A stretch of 64,000 bases of DNA from Streptomyces sp. V3I7. GTDB taxonomy: Bacteria; Actinomycetota; Actinomycetes; Streptomycetales; Streptomycetaceae. The DNA is taken from contig NZ_JAUSZK010000001.1 in the NCBI RefSeq assembly GCF_030817495.1, forward strand, positions 1,467,001-1,531,000. Reading direction: 5' to 3'. The position numbers and the translations under genes were made by a program. The first letter of the stretch is position 1. Each line of letters begins with the position of its first letter. Below are positions 41,358 to 50,285 of the stretch, piece by piece. Below the pieces are notes generated by a model. The model had not been told where the DNA came from. It did no database searches and saw only the letters and a program-made list of their open reading frames with translations.

Positions 41358-43184
41358 TTGCCGAGCAGATCCAGCGCGCGTCTCGCCGCGCTCACCGTCG
41401 CCGCCGTCTGTTCCGCGGCATCCACTGTCGTCCTCACCTCTCCCGCGCACGCCGACGCGGTGCGCATCCACGACGTCCAGGGCACGACCCGCCTCTCGCC
41501 GTACACCGGCCAGAAGGTGACGGACGTCCCGGGCGTCGTGACCGGCGTCCGCGGCTACGGCTCCTCGCGCGGCTTCTGGATCCAGGACCCGTCACCGGAC
41601 GCCGACCCGGCGACCAGCGAGGGCGTCTTCGTCTTCACCGGCTCCACCCCGAAGGTCGCCGTGGGCGACGCGGTCACGGTCACCGCGACGGTCTCCGAGT
41701 TCGTGCCCGGCGGTGCCACGAGCGGCAACCAGTCGGTGACCGAGCTGACCAAGCCGGTGATCACGGTCCGGTCGAGCGGCAACGCCGTCCCGGCCGCCAC
41801 GGTGCTCGACGCCGCCTCGGTGCCGGACGCCTACGCCCCGGCGGGCGACAGTGCCTCGGGCGGTTCGGTCAACGGCCTGCCGCTCGACCCGTCGGCGTAC
41901 GCCCTGGACCGCTACGAGTCCCTGGAGGGCATGAACGTCCGGGTCGCCGACGCGCGGGTGGTCGGCGCGAGCGACCCGTACACCGAGCTGTGGGTCACCG
42001 TGAAGCCCGAGGAGCACGCCACCGGGCGCGGCGGCACGCTGTACGGCTCGTACGACGCTCAGAACGGCGGCCGGCTCCAGATCCAGTCCCTCGGCGCGGT
42101 CGCCGACTTCCCGGCGGCGGACGTGGGCGACCGGCTCACGGGCAGCACCGAGGGCCCGCTCGACTACAACCAGTTCGGCGGATACACGCTGGTCGCGAAC
42201 CGGCTGGGCGCGCTGGAGAGGGGCGGTCTGGAGCGCGAGACGACGCGCGAGCAGGGGCGCGACGAGCTGGCGGTGGCGACGTACAACGTCGAGAACCTGG
42301 ACCCGGGCGACGCGACGTTCGACGCGCACGCGTCCGCGATCGTGCACAACCTCAGCTCGCCCGACATCGTGTCCCTGGAGGAGGTCCAGGACAACAACGG
42401 CGCGACGGACGACGGGACGGTCGCCGCGGACCGGACGGTCCAGAAGCTGACCGACGCGATCGTCGCCGCGGGCGGCCCGCGCTACGACTGGCGTTCCATC
42501 GACCCGGTCGACGACCGGGACGGCGGGGAGCCCGGCGGCAACATCCGCCAGGTCTTCCTGTTCAACCCCGAGCGGGTCTCCTTCACCGACCGCGCGGGCG
42601 GCGACTCGACGACCGCCGTCGGTGTCATCAAGGAGCACGGCAAGGCGCGGCTCACCGTGTCCCCCGGCCGGATCGAGCCGGCCGACGCGGCGTGGTCGAG
42701 CAGCCGCAAGCCGCTCGCGGGCGAGTTCGTCTTCCGCGGCAAGACGGTGTTCGTGATCGCCAACCACCTCAACTCCAAGGGCGGTGACCAGGCGCTGACC
42801 TCGCAGTACCAGCCGCCGACGCGCTCCTCGGAGATCCAGCGCCACGCCCAGGCGACCGTGGTGAACACGTTCGTCAAGGAGATCCTGAAGACCCAGAACA
42901 ACGCGGACGTGATCGCCCTCGGCGACATGAACGACTTCGACTTCTCGGGCACCGTGCGGATCCTGGAGGGCGACGGCGCGCTCTGGTCGGCGATCAAGTC
43001 GCTGCCGGCGAGCGAGCGTTACTCGTACGACTACCAGGGCAACAGCCAGGTCCTGGACCAGATCCTGGTCAGCCCGTCGGTCCGCCGGGACCGCGGTCTC
43101 GACTACGACAGCGTGCACATCAACGCGGAGTTCCACGACCAGATCAGCGACCACGACCCGCAGGTGCTGCGGTTCCGCCCGTAG
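41358..43184 (+). CDS. Secreted endonuclease/exonuclease/phosphatase-family protein
   Basis: The 608-residue product has a Sec signal peptide (basic start, LAALTVAAVCSAASTVVL, cleavage after AHA near residue 33). An N-terminal OB-like region (VPGVVTGVRGYGSSRGFWIQ) precedes the EEP catalytic domain: VATYNVENLDPGD, IVSLEEVQDNNG (Glu metal ligand), VFVIANHLNSKGGD, ALGDMNDFDFSG, and the terminal ISDHDPQVL. The family includes extracellular nucleases such as NucH/ExeM. The start is TTG 41358 with GGAGGGA 5 bases upstream; ATG-initiated readings further upstream would destroy the signal peptide. Confidence 0.88.
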   Translation: MPSRSSARLAALTVAAVCSAASTVVLTSPAHADAVRIHDVQGTTRLSPYTGQKVTDVPGVVTGVRGYGSSRGFWIQDPSPDADPATSEGVFVFTGSTPKVAVGDAVTVTATVSEFVPGGATSGNQSVTELTKPVITVRSSGNAVPAATVLDAASVPDAYAPAGDSASGGSVNGLPLDPSAYALDRYESLEGMNVRVADARVVGASDPYTELWVTVKPEEHATGRGGTLYGSYDAQNGGRLQIQSLGAVADFPAADVGDRLTGSTEGPLDYNQFGGYTLVANRLGALERGGLERETTREQGRDELAVATYNVENLDPGDATFDAHASAIVHNLSSPDIVSLEEVQDNNGATDDGTVAADRTVQKLTDAIVAAGGPRYDWRSIDPVDDRDGGEPGGNIRQVFLFNPERVSFTDRAGGDSTTAVGVIKEHGKARLTVSPGRIEPADAAWSSSRKPLAGEFVFRGKTVFVIANHLNSKGGDQALTSQYQPPTRSSEIQRHAQATVVNTFVKEILKTQNNADVIALGDMNDFDFSGTVRILEGDGALWSAIKSLPASERYSYDYQGNSQVLDQILVSPSVRRDRGLDYDSVHINAEFHDQISDHDPQVLRFRP

Positions 43185-43185
43185 G

Positions 43186-43220
43186 GGCGCGTCCGGGCGG
43201 GGGCGGTGCGGCGACGCGCC
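43186..43220 (+). terminator. Hairpin after the nuclease gene
   Basis: GGCGCGTC (43186-43193) and GACGCGCC (43213-43220) form an 8-bp stem with a long GC-rich loop, just after the TAG stop. It is a modest terminator candidate. Confidence 0.45.
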
Positions 43221-43301
43221 GCCCTTCGCTCACCGGTGCTTAGCACTACCTCGCAGCAGATCTAAGTGGATCTCCGGGGCGGCGATGCCGAGACTACCCG
43301 C

Positions 43302-44204
43302 ATGACGCTCATCCACACCCCCGTCCCGCCCTTCGGGCGCACCCTGTGCGCCATGGTCACGCCCTTCACCGCCTCGGGCGCCCTGGACCTGGACGGCGCC
43401 CAGGTCCTGGCGGCCCGGCTGGTCGCGGAGGGCTGCGACGGCCTCGTCCTGAACGGGACGACGGGCGAGTCCCCGACCACCACCGACGCCGAGAAGGCCG
43501 ACCTCGTCCGGGCCGTCCGGCAGGCCGTGGGCGCCCGGACGCCGCTCGTCACGGGCACCGGCACCTTCGACACCCGCCACACCGTCGAGCTGACCCGGGC
43601 GGCCGAGAAGGCGGGCGCGGACGGGGTGTTGATGGTGACGCCGTACTACAGCAGACCGCCACAGGACGCCGTGGAGGCCCACTTCCGCGAGGTGGCCGAC
43701 GCGAGCGCCCTGCCGGTGATGCTGTACGACATCCCGGGCCGCACCGGCACCCGCATCGCCCCGGAGACGATGATCCGCCTCGCGGGGCATCCGCGGATCG
43801 TGGCGGTCAAGGACTGCTCCTACGACTTCCTCGGCACCCAGAAGGTGCTGTCCCGCACGGAGTTGGCGTACTACGCGGGCTGCGACGAGCACATCCTCGC
43901 CCTGTACGCGGTCGGCGCGGCGGGCTGTGTGAGCACGGTCGCGAACGTCGTACCGCGCCAGGTCGCCGCCGTCCTCGACGCGTTCGAGGCGGGCGACACC
44001 GGCCGCGCGGCCGTGCTCCAGCAGCGGATCACCCCGTTCGTCGAGGCGGTGATGGACGGGGGCCTGCCGGGGGCGGTCACCACCAAGGCGCTGCTCGCCG
44101 GTCTCGGGCTCCCGGCCGGACCGGTGCGCGCACCGCTGCGGCCCGCCGGGCGGGAGGCGGTCGCCGGGCTGCGCGCGGCGCACGACGCGCTCGTGACCGC
44201 CTGA
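43302..44204 (+). CDS. dapA: 4-Hydroxy-tetrahydrodipicolinate synthase
   Basis: The 300-residue TIM-barrel lyase condenses pyruvate with aspartate semialdehyde in the diaminopimelate/lysine pathway. It has VLNGTTGESPTTTDAEK, VTPYYSRPPQDA, the catalytic Tyr in MLYDIPGRTG and the Schiff-base Lys170 in RIVAVKDCSYD. ATG 43302 was preferred over the in-frame GTG 43266. Streptomyces genomes carry several dapA copies, so this may not be the only one. A short hairpin (44210-44238) follows. Confidence 0.92.
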   Translation: MTLIHTPVPPFGRTLCAMVTPFTASGALDLDGAQVLAARLVAEGCDGLVLNGTTGESPTTTDAEKADLVRAVRQAVGARTPLVTGTGTFDTRHTVELTRAAEKAGADGVLMVTPYYSRPPQDAVEAHFREVADASALPVMLYDIPGRTGTRIAPETMIRLAGHPRIVAVKDCSYDFLGTQKVLSRTELAYYAGCDEHILALYAVGAAGCVSTVANVVPRQVAAVLDAFEAGDTGRAAVLQQRITPFVEAVMDGGLPGAVTTKALLAGLGLPAGPVRAPLRPAGREAVAGLRAAHDALVTA

Positions 44205-44209
44205 CCGGG

Positions 44210-44238
44210 CGCCCTGCGCGGGTGGCCGGAGCAGGGCG
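44210..44238 (+). terminator. Short hairpin after dapA
   Basis: CGCCCTG (44210-44216) and CAGGGCG (44232-44238) form a 7-bp stem 6 bases after the dapA stop. It could insulate dapA from the conflict operon beginning at 44351; the stem is short, so the call is weak. Confidence 0.4.
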
Positions 44239-44350
44239 ACGGAGCGGTGCACTTCGGGTGCGCGGGGGCGGGCCGTCTGTCACACTTTGAGCCGCGCATA
44301 CGCGTACGGGCGAACGCCTGTAGGGACAGCTGTACTTGACGGGGGATCAC

Positions 44351-44656
44351 ATGGACATCGAACTGGCCGACCTGCTCGCGTCGTTGCGCTCCGAGCTCGA
44401 CCGCGCCCGGACGGACGCCGACGGCAAGGACGTGCGGTTCCGCATCAACTCCATCGACCTGGAGCTCCAGGTGGCGGTGGAGAAGTCCGCCGACGCCAAG
44501 GCGGGCGTCAGATTCTGGGTGGTCTCGGTGGGCGGCGGCGCCGCCGCGAAGTCCTCCCGCACACACACGATCAAGCTCAGCCTGGACGCCCGGACGGACA
44601 CCGGCGATCCCGTGCTGACCGGCGACGACGTCTCGGACCTGCTGTCCGCCGGCTGA
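44351..44656 (+). CDS. Trypco2-like small companion of the trypsin/NTPase system
   Basis: The 101-residue protein starts MDIELADLLASLRSEL, has a strand pair RFRINSIDLELQVAVEKSA and VRFWVVSVGG, and ends with a THTIKLSLDAR strand. This layout matches the domain I know as trypsin-co-occurring domain 2 (Trypco2), which occurs next to trypsin-fold effectors in NTPase conflict systems. The ATG follows a GGGGGA ribosome site, and the stop is 7 bases before the trypsin/NTPase gene. It may gate or assemble the effector; that is inferred. Confidence 0.8.
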   Translation: MDIELADLLASLRSELDRARTDADGKDVRFRINSIDLELQVAVEKSADAKAGVRFWVVSVGGGAAAKSSRTHTIKLSLDARTDTGDPVLTGDDVSDLLSAG

Positions 44657-44663
44657 CCGCGCG

Positions 44664-47600
44664 ATGAAGCCGCTCGACAAGGCCCGTGTGGCCGAGGTGA
44701 TCGTCAGACACCCGGACCGCGCGGAGTACGGATCGGGCTACCGCATCAGCACCCACCTGATCCTGACCGCGGCCCATCTGCTCGGGCCCGAGGGCACTTT
44801 GCCCTGCACGGTGCTGCTCGGCGGCACCGACACCGAGCACGCCGCCGCACCGGTGTGGCGTGCCTCGGGGCGGGATCTGGCACTGCTCCGGCTGGAGCCG
44901 CGGGCGCAGGACGGCGCGCCCGCGCCGGCGGCCGTGCCACCGGTGGCGCTCGGCCGGCTGCCGGACGAGACGGGCAGTGTGCCGTTCACCGGGATCGGGT
45001 TCCCGGCCTACGCCCAGCGGGCCGCCTCGGCCCGCGCGCAGGGGCTGCGCCGGCGCGACAGCAGGCAGGTCGGCGGGTTCGTCCAGCTGGGCTCCAACAT
45101 GAAGTCCGGGCTGCTGGATCTCACGTTCACCACCGCACCGCCGGGCGACCGGGGCCCGGACGGGCAGGATCCCTGGCAGGGGATCTCGGGGACGTCCCTG
45201 TTCACACAGGACGGCGCGCTGCTGGTCGGGGTGCAGGCGCAGCGGCTGCCCGCGGCGGGCACCGGCAGCGCGGAGGCCGAGCCGGTCGCCGAGGCGCTGG
45301 CGGACCCGGAGTTCGTGCGTCTGCTGGTGCTCGACGGCGTACGACCGCAGCCGGTTCCGGTCGAGGTGCCCGGGCGGGAGCGCGGGGCGCCGCTGCCGGC
45401 GGTGGTGGGGCAGCACGATCTCATCGAGGGATTCGGTGACTTCAAGAAGAACCTGACCCCGGAGCACCTGCCGTTCGTCTCCCCCGGCAGCGATCACGAC
45501 GCCGATCCGCAGCAGCTGTTCGTACGCCTGGTCACCTCCGCCGACCGGGGCGTGCTGCTGGTGGGCGCGGCGGGAACGGGCAAGACCCGCACCGGACTTG
45601 AGGTCGGGCGACTCGCCCTCCAGGCCGGCTGGCGCGTGCTGCACGTGCTGCCGGGCGAGGACACGTCGATCACCGACCAGATCGCGGAGCAGGTGCTCGC
45701 GGAGCACAGTCCCGTGCTGGTGGTGATCGACTATCTCAACGAGTCCCAGCTGGACCTGCCCGCGCTGCGGCACCGGCTCATACCCGAGGCCCATCGCCGG
45801 GGCATCCCGATGGCGCTGCTCGCGTCCGTACGTCCGGGTTGGCTGCAGCGGGCCGATCCGGCGCTGCTGCACGAGCTGTTCGACGAGGTGCCGCTGCGGC
45901 AGGACGACGCCTTCCGGCAGCAGGTCACCGACAACGCGCTGGTGAACCTGGCGCCCACCGCCGTCCGCAAGCTCGGCAAGGAGCGCATGACCGCGATGTG
46001 CGGGCACCGCCCGATCGTCGCCCTGCTGATCGCGCGCGAGATAGAACGCCGGGTCGAGGAGGGGCTGACCGTGCCCGTGACCGCGGGTCTGCGCAGCAGC
46101 GGTGAGCTGCCCGGCTGGCTGGAGCGGCGGCTGAGCGAGGACAGCCTGACCGTGCCCGGCCGTACGGACACCTTCACGCCCGCGCGGGCCTCGAACGGTC
46201 TGGTGGCCGCGGCCGCCGCGGCGGCGGCCTGCCCGCAGTCGCGGACGGAGGTGACGGCCGCCGCCCGCGCCGCCCTGGCCGAGGTGTCCGGTGAGGCGCC
46301 GGACGCCGAGGACATCGTGGGGACGCTCGTCTCGCTGGGCTGGCTGGAGCCGGAGAACGACCTGCTGTCGGTCGCCCACGACGTGGTGGCCGACCAGCTC
46401 ATCGAGTCCGTCGTGCTGCCCGAGCGCGACGCCGGCCCGGACCGGACCCGCACCTCCGCGATGCTCGCCGGCTCTCTCACCGGACCGCGCACCATCGGCC
46501 GCTACGCGGTCAACATCGGCCGGCTCGTCAACGACCTGTCGCTCGCCGACCGCGCGGGTCCCGTCTCGCCCGTGCTCAGCGGGTGGTTCGAGGACAACGC
46601 CGCGACCATCGGCCGCGTCCTGCGCCATGACGCCCGCATCGGCAGCTACGCGCTCGGCGCCGTCTGCTCCGGGCCGCCGTGGGCCGCCGCCGCGGTCGAC
46701 TGCTGGGAGGAGGTCGTCAGCCCGTGGCTCGTGGAGTTCGGCACCGGCGCCGACGCCCGTCACCTCCTCTACCGCGGCCTGCGTCATCTCCCCGCCGACG
46801 GGGCGCTGCTCCTCGTCCCCGCCGCGCTCCAGTGGCTCGAGGTCAACGTGCGGCGGCAGTACGCCAGTTACGTGCTCAGCCCGCTGCTGCACCGGACGGA
46901 CCTGCCGCCCGAGGCCGTCGAACAGGCCGTGCGGGCGACGCTCATCTGGCTGGACCGCCATGTCCTCAGCACGGACGCGCAGTTCGTGCTGCGCTCGCTG
47001 CTCACCCGCCCCGACCTCACCGTCGACCAGACCCGGCAGGCGATCACGTCGGCCCTGACCTGGCTGGAACAGCACGCGACCGCCACCGAGGCCCGGCTCG
47101 TGCTGCGGTCGCTGCTCTCCCGGACCGACCTCACGCCCGAGGAGGCGCAGCCGACGGTGACGGCCGCGCTGGCCTGGCTGGACCGGCACGGGATCCGCGC
47201 CGAGGCCCAGTTCGTCCTGCGGTCCGTGCTCACCCGCCCCGACCTCGACGCGGACGAGGCCCAGCAGGCGATCGCCGCCGCGCTGACGTGGCTGGAGCAG
47301 CACGCCTCCACCGCCGACGCCGAGTTCGTGCTGCGCTCGCTGCTGTTCCGTACCGACCTCCGGGCGGACGCGGCACGGCGGTCCATCTCGCTGGCGGTGG
47401 ACTGGCTGGACCGCCATGCCGAGCTCACCGACGTCCAGTTCGTGCTGCGGTCCCTGCTCACCCGGACCGACCTGCACACGGACGAGGTACGCAAGGCGGT
47501 CGCCGGCGCGGTGACCTGGCTGGAGGCCGAGGCCGCCACCATCGACGCCGGCTTCGTCCTGGCCCCGCTGCTGGCCCGCCCGGATCTCGACGCGGGCGAG

Positions 47601-50009
47601 ACGCGGCAGGCGGTCGCCGCCGCCCTGACCTGGCTGCGGCATCACGCCACCACGGGCGACGCCGACTTCGTCCTGCGCGCGCTGCTGTTCCGTACCGACC
47701 TCCGCGCCGACGACGTACGGCAGGCCGTCTCCTCGGCGGCCGACTGGCTGGTCCACCACGCCGAGTTGTACGACGGCCAGTTCGTGCTGCGGTCGCTGCT
47801 CTCCCGGCCCGACCTCACCCCGGCCGACACGCGTCAGGCGGTCACCGCGGCCGGGACCTGGCTGGCATACCACGGCACCACGGCCGACGCGGGCTTCGTC
47901 CTGGCCCCGCTGCTGGCCCGCCCCGACCTCGCCCCGGAGGAGGCCCGGCCGACGGTCGCCACGGCCCTGACCTGGCTGAGCCATCACGCCGCCCTCGCCG
48001 ACGCGGGCTTCGTGCTGCGCTCGGTGCTCTCCCGCGCCGACCTCGGTCCGGGCGACACGCGCCAGGTGGTCACGGCCGCCCAGACCTGGCTGGCCCAGCA
48101 CGCGGGCACGCTCGACGCGGGCTTCGTCCTGGCGCCCCTGCTGGCCCGTCCGGACCTGGACGTGGCCGAGACGCGGCAGGGGGTGACCGTCGCGCTGGCC
48201 TGGCTGGACCTCCATGCCACCACCGCCGACGCCGACTTCGTGCTGCGCTCCCTGCTCACCCGGACCGATCTGCACACGGACGAGGCCCGGCCGACGGTCG
48301 CCGCCGCCCTGACCTGGCTCGACGACGTCCAGCACGCGGCCGCCGCCGACGCGTGCTTCGTCCTGTCCCCGCTGCTCGCCCGGCCCGACCTCGGTACGGA
48401 CGAGGCGGCGCAGGCCGTCTCCATATCCCTGACCTGGCTGGACCTGCACGCCACCACCGGCAGTGCCCGCTTCGTCCTGCGGCCGCTGCTCGCCCGGCCC
48501 GAACTCGTCGCGGACGAGGCGCTGCCGACGGTCGCCGGGGCCCTGACGTGGCTGTCGCACCACGCCACCACGGCCGAGGCCGGCTTCGTCCTGGCTCCGC
48601 TGCTGTCGCGCCCCGACCTCACCCCGGACGGCACCCGCAGGACCGTCACCGCGACCCTGTCCTGGCTGGCGCACTACGCCGGGACCTCCGAGGCCGGTTT
48701 CGTCCTGGCCCCGTTCCTGGCCCGGCCCGACCTGGACCCGAACGAGGCCCGGCAGGCGGTCATGCTCGCCCTGAGCTGGCTGGACCTCCACTCGGCGACC
48801 TCCGAGGCCCGTTTCGTCCTGGGCCGTCAGCTCTCCCGCAGCGACCTCACCCCGGACGAGGCCCGCCGGACGGTCGCCGCGGCCCTGACCTGGCTGGACC
48901 ATCACGCCACGGCCGCCGAGGCCCGCTTCGTCCTGCCCACGCTGCTGTCCCGTCCGAGCCTCCCGGACCCGCAGCCGGCGATCTCCACGGCCCTGACCTG
49001 GCTGGGCCATCACGCCGCGTCCGCCGAAGCCCGGTTCGTCCTGCGGCCGTTGCTCGCCCGCCCGGGCCTGGCCGAGACCCGCCAGACGGTCGCCGCCGCC
49101 CTGACGTGGCTGGGCCACCACGGTACGACCGCCGAGGCCCGATTCGTCCTGGACCGCCAGCTCTCCCGCAGCGACCTCATCCCGGACGAGGCCCGGCAGA
49201 CGATCAGCGCCGCCCTCGACTGGCTGGACCAGCACGCCACCACCGCTGAGGCCGGCTTCGTCCTGGCCCCCCTGCTCGCCCGCACCGACCTCGCGGCGGA
49301 CGACGCGCGGGGGGCGATCTCGGCGGCATCGGACTGGCTGACTCCCTACGCCACCACGGCCGAAGCCGGCTACGTCCTGCGGTCGTTGCTCGCCCGTACC
49401 GACATCTCCCGGGACCGGACCCGGCCGACGATCGCCACGACCCTGACCTGGCTGGCCCATCACGTCACGAACCCCAACGCGCGCTTCGTCCTGGACCGCC
49501 AGCTGACCCGCACCGACCTCACCCCGGACGAGGCGCAGCAGACGATCACCACGACGCTGGCGTGGCTCGACCACCACGTCACCACGCCCAACGCCCGCTT
49601 CGTCCTGCCCCCGCTGCTGTCCCGCCCGGACCTCGCCCCACCCGAAGCGCACCGGACCATCACGGCAGCCCTCACCTGGCTGAGCCTCCACGCCGAGACC
49701 CGCAACGCCAGCTTCGTCCTGCCCCCGCTGCTCTCCCGCCCCGACCTGGAACCCGACGAGGCACGGCAGGCGATCCCGGCCGCCCTCACCTGGCTGGGCC
49801 TCCACGCCGAGACCCGCAACGCCAGCTTCGTCCTGCCTCCGCTCCTGTCCCGCCCGGACCTCACCCCACCCGAGACCCGCCAGACGGTCGAGGCAGCCCT
49901 GACCTGGCTCACCCACCACCCCTCCAGCGCCCGCTTCGTCCTCCCGCTCCTACTGGCCCGCACGGACCTGACCCCGGAGGAGGCGGAGAGGGCGGCGACG
50001 CTGGGGTGA
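44664..50009 (+). CDS. Giant conflict-system protein: trypsin-like protease, P-loop NTPase and 38-residue repeat array
   Basis: The 1781-residue protein has an N-terminal trypsin-like serine protease (residues 1 to about 228): His38 in LTAAHLL, Asp71 in GRDLALLRL and Ser175 in QGISGTSLF. Residues about 245-715 are a P-loop NTPase with Walker A GAAGTGKT (Lys307) and Walker B VLVVIDYLNE (351-360), very similar to the caspase-linked NTPase at 22584-27779. From about residue 736 to the end are ~27 regular 38-residue helical repeats. No signal peptide or TM is seen. Expected role: a cytoplasmic sensor-protease of an antiviral or self-recognition system; the trigger is unknown. ATG 44664 follows the Trypco2-like gene after 7 bases. 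Confidence 0.85.
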   Translation: MKPLDKARVAEVIVRHPDRAEYGSGYRISTHLILTAAHLLGPEGTLPCTVLLGGTDTEHAAAPVWRASGRDLALLRLEPRAQDGAPAPAAVPPVALGRLPDETGSVPFTGIGFPAYAQRAASARAQGLRRRDSRQVGGFVQLGSNMKSGLLDLTFTTAPPGDRGPDGQDPWQGISGTSLFTQDGALLVGVQAQRLPAAGTGSAEAEPVAEALADPEFVRLLVLDGVRPQPVPVEVPGRERGAPLPAVVGQHDLIEGFGDFKKNLTPEHLPFVSPGSDHDADPQQLFVRLVTSADRGVLLVGAAGTGKTRTGLEVGRLALQAGWRVLHVLPGEDTSITDQIAEQVLAEHSPVLVVIDYLNESQLDLPALRHRLIPEAHRRGIPMALLASVRPGWLQRADPALLHELFDEVPLRQDDAFRQQVTDNALVNLAPTAVRKLGKERMTAMCGHRPIVALLIAREIERRVEEGLTVPVTAGLRSSGELPGWLERRLSEDSLTVPGRTDTFTPARASNGLVAAAAAAAACPQSRTEVTAAARAALAEVSGEAPDAEDIVGTLVSLGWLEPENDLLSVAHDVVADQLIESVVLPERDAGPDRTRTSAMLAGSLTGPRTIGRYAVNIGRLVNDLSLADRAGPVSPVLSGWFEDNAATIGRVLRHDARIGSYALGAVCSGPPWAAAAVDCWEEVVSPWLVEFGTGADARHLLYRGLRHLPADGALLLVPAALQWLEVNVRRQYASYVLSPLLHRTDLPPEAVEQAVRATLIWLDRHVLSTDAQFVLRSLLTRPDLTVDQTRQAITSALTWLEQHATATEARLVLRSLLSRTDLTPEEAQPTVTAALAWLDRHGIRAEAQFVLRSVLTRPDLDADEAQQAIAAALTWLEQHASTADAEFVLRSLLFRTDLRADAARRSISLAVDWLDRHAELTDVQFVLRSLLTRTDLHTDEVRKAVAGAVTWLEAEAATIDAGFVLAPLLARPDLDAGETRQAVAAALTWLRHHATTGDADFVLRALLFRTDLRADDVRQAVSSAADWLVHHAELYDGQFVLRSLLSRPDLTPADTRQAVTAAGTWLAYHGTTADAGFVLAPLLARPDLAPEEARPTVATALTWLSHHAALADAGFVLRSVLSRADLGPGDTRQVVTAAQTWLAQHAGTLDAGFVLAPLLARPDLDVAETRQGVTVALAWLDLHATTADADFVLRSLLTRTDLHTDEARPTVAAALTWLDDVQHAAAADACFVLSPLLARPDLGTDEAAQAVSISLTWLDLHATTGSARFVLRPLLARPELVADEALPTVAGALTWLSHHATTAEAGFVLAPLLSRPDLTPDGTRRTVTATLSWLAHYAGTSEAGFVLAPFLARPDLDPNEARQAVMLALSWLDLHSATSEARFVLGRQLSRSDLTPDEARRTVAAALTWLDHHATAAEARFVLPTLLSRPSLPDPQPAISTALTWLGHHAASAEARFVLRPLLARPGLAETRQTVAAALTWLGHHGTTAEARFVLDRQLSRSDLIPDEARQTISAALDWLDQHATTAEAGFVLAPLLARTDLAADDARGAISAASDWLTPYATTAEAGYVLRSLLARTDISRDRTRPTIATTLTWLAHHVTNPNARFVLDRQLTRTDLTPDEAQQTITTTLAWLDHHVTTPNARFVLPPLLSRPDLAPPEAHRTITAALTWLSLHAETRNASFVLPPLLSRPDLEPDEARQAIPAALTWLGLHAETRNASFVLPPLLSRPDLTPPETRQTVEAALTWLTHHPSSARFVLPLLLARTDLTPEEAERAATLG
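46870..50006 (+). repeat. Coding array of ~27 uniform 114-bp (38-residue) repeats
   Basis: Each unit follows RFVLxxLLxRPDLTPDEARxxVxxALTWLxxHATTAEA. The period is exactly 114 bp for nearly all units; one unit (about 48240-48355) is two codons longer and two (about 48920-49140) are two codons shorter. Units are much more alike than in the caspase-linked array, and the last few share stretches of ~40 identical bases (for example near 49687 and 49801). A three-unit higher-order pattern is visible: the QLSRSDL/QLTRTDL-type unit recurs at every third position. Confidence 0.85.
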
Positions 50010-50020
50010 GCGACGACCGG

Positions 50021-50200
50021 TCACTCGTAGCTGCTCAGGCAGGGAAGCGTCGGCAGCAGGAAGCGGACCGCTTTCGGCGCGCGCAGCACCAGCCGTCGGC
50101 CGACGAGTAGCGCCACCAGCCCCAGGAGCGCCGTGCCTGCCACGAGCAGAGGGGGCAGGTTAGATCTCGGCTCGGCTCCGTCCACGACAGGACACGACAC
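50021..50200 (-). CDS. Possible small single-TM protein, 59 residues
   Basis: A minus-strand frame from GTG 50200 to TGA 50021-50023 encodes one hydrophobic helix (LPPLLVAGTALLGLVALLVG) followed by a basic stretch (RRLVLRAPKAVRF) and a short tail. GGAAGGG lies about 8 bases before the GTG. The composition of a real membrane helix with positive flanking residues supports it, but there is no recognised family. It is convergent with the trypsin/NTPase gene and downstream of dapD. Confidence 0.4.
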   Translation of the reverse strand: MSCPVVDGAEPRSNLPPLLVAGTALLGLVALLVGRRLVLRAPKAVRFLLPTLPCLSSYE

Positions 50201-50256
50201 GGGGAACGCCCTTCCGGCTCGATCCTCGGACCGGTTGGAAGGGCGCTCAATGGTGC

Positions 50257-50281
50257 CGGCGGCGGCAAGTCACCGCCGCCG
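50257..50281 (-). terminator. dapD terminator
   Basis: CGGCGGCGG (50257-50265) and CCGCCGCCG (50273-50281) form a perfect 9-bp stem with a 7-base loop, starting 4 bases after the dapD stop codon on the minus strand. Confidence 0.65.
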
Positions 50282-50285
50282 TCCG

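Noticed and set aside
44577..49919. Long minus-strand open frame opposite the trypsin/NTPase gene
   Set aside because: Same effect; the product is a Gly/Gln/Asp repeat with no domain, and the + strand frame holds the protease triad, Walker motifs and solenoid.
46870..50006. Regular 114-bp direct repeats as a possible CRISPR or satellite array
   Set aside because: The period is a whole number of codons, the repeats are translated in frame without stops, and there are no conserved spacer/repeat boundaries. It is a protein solenoid.
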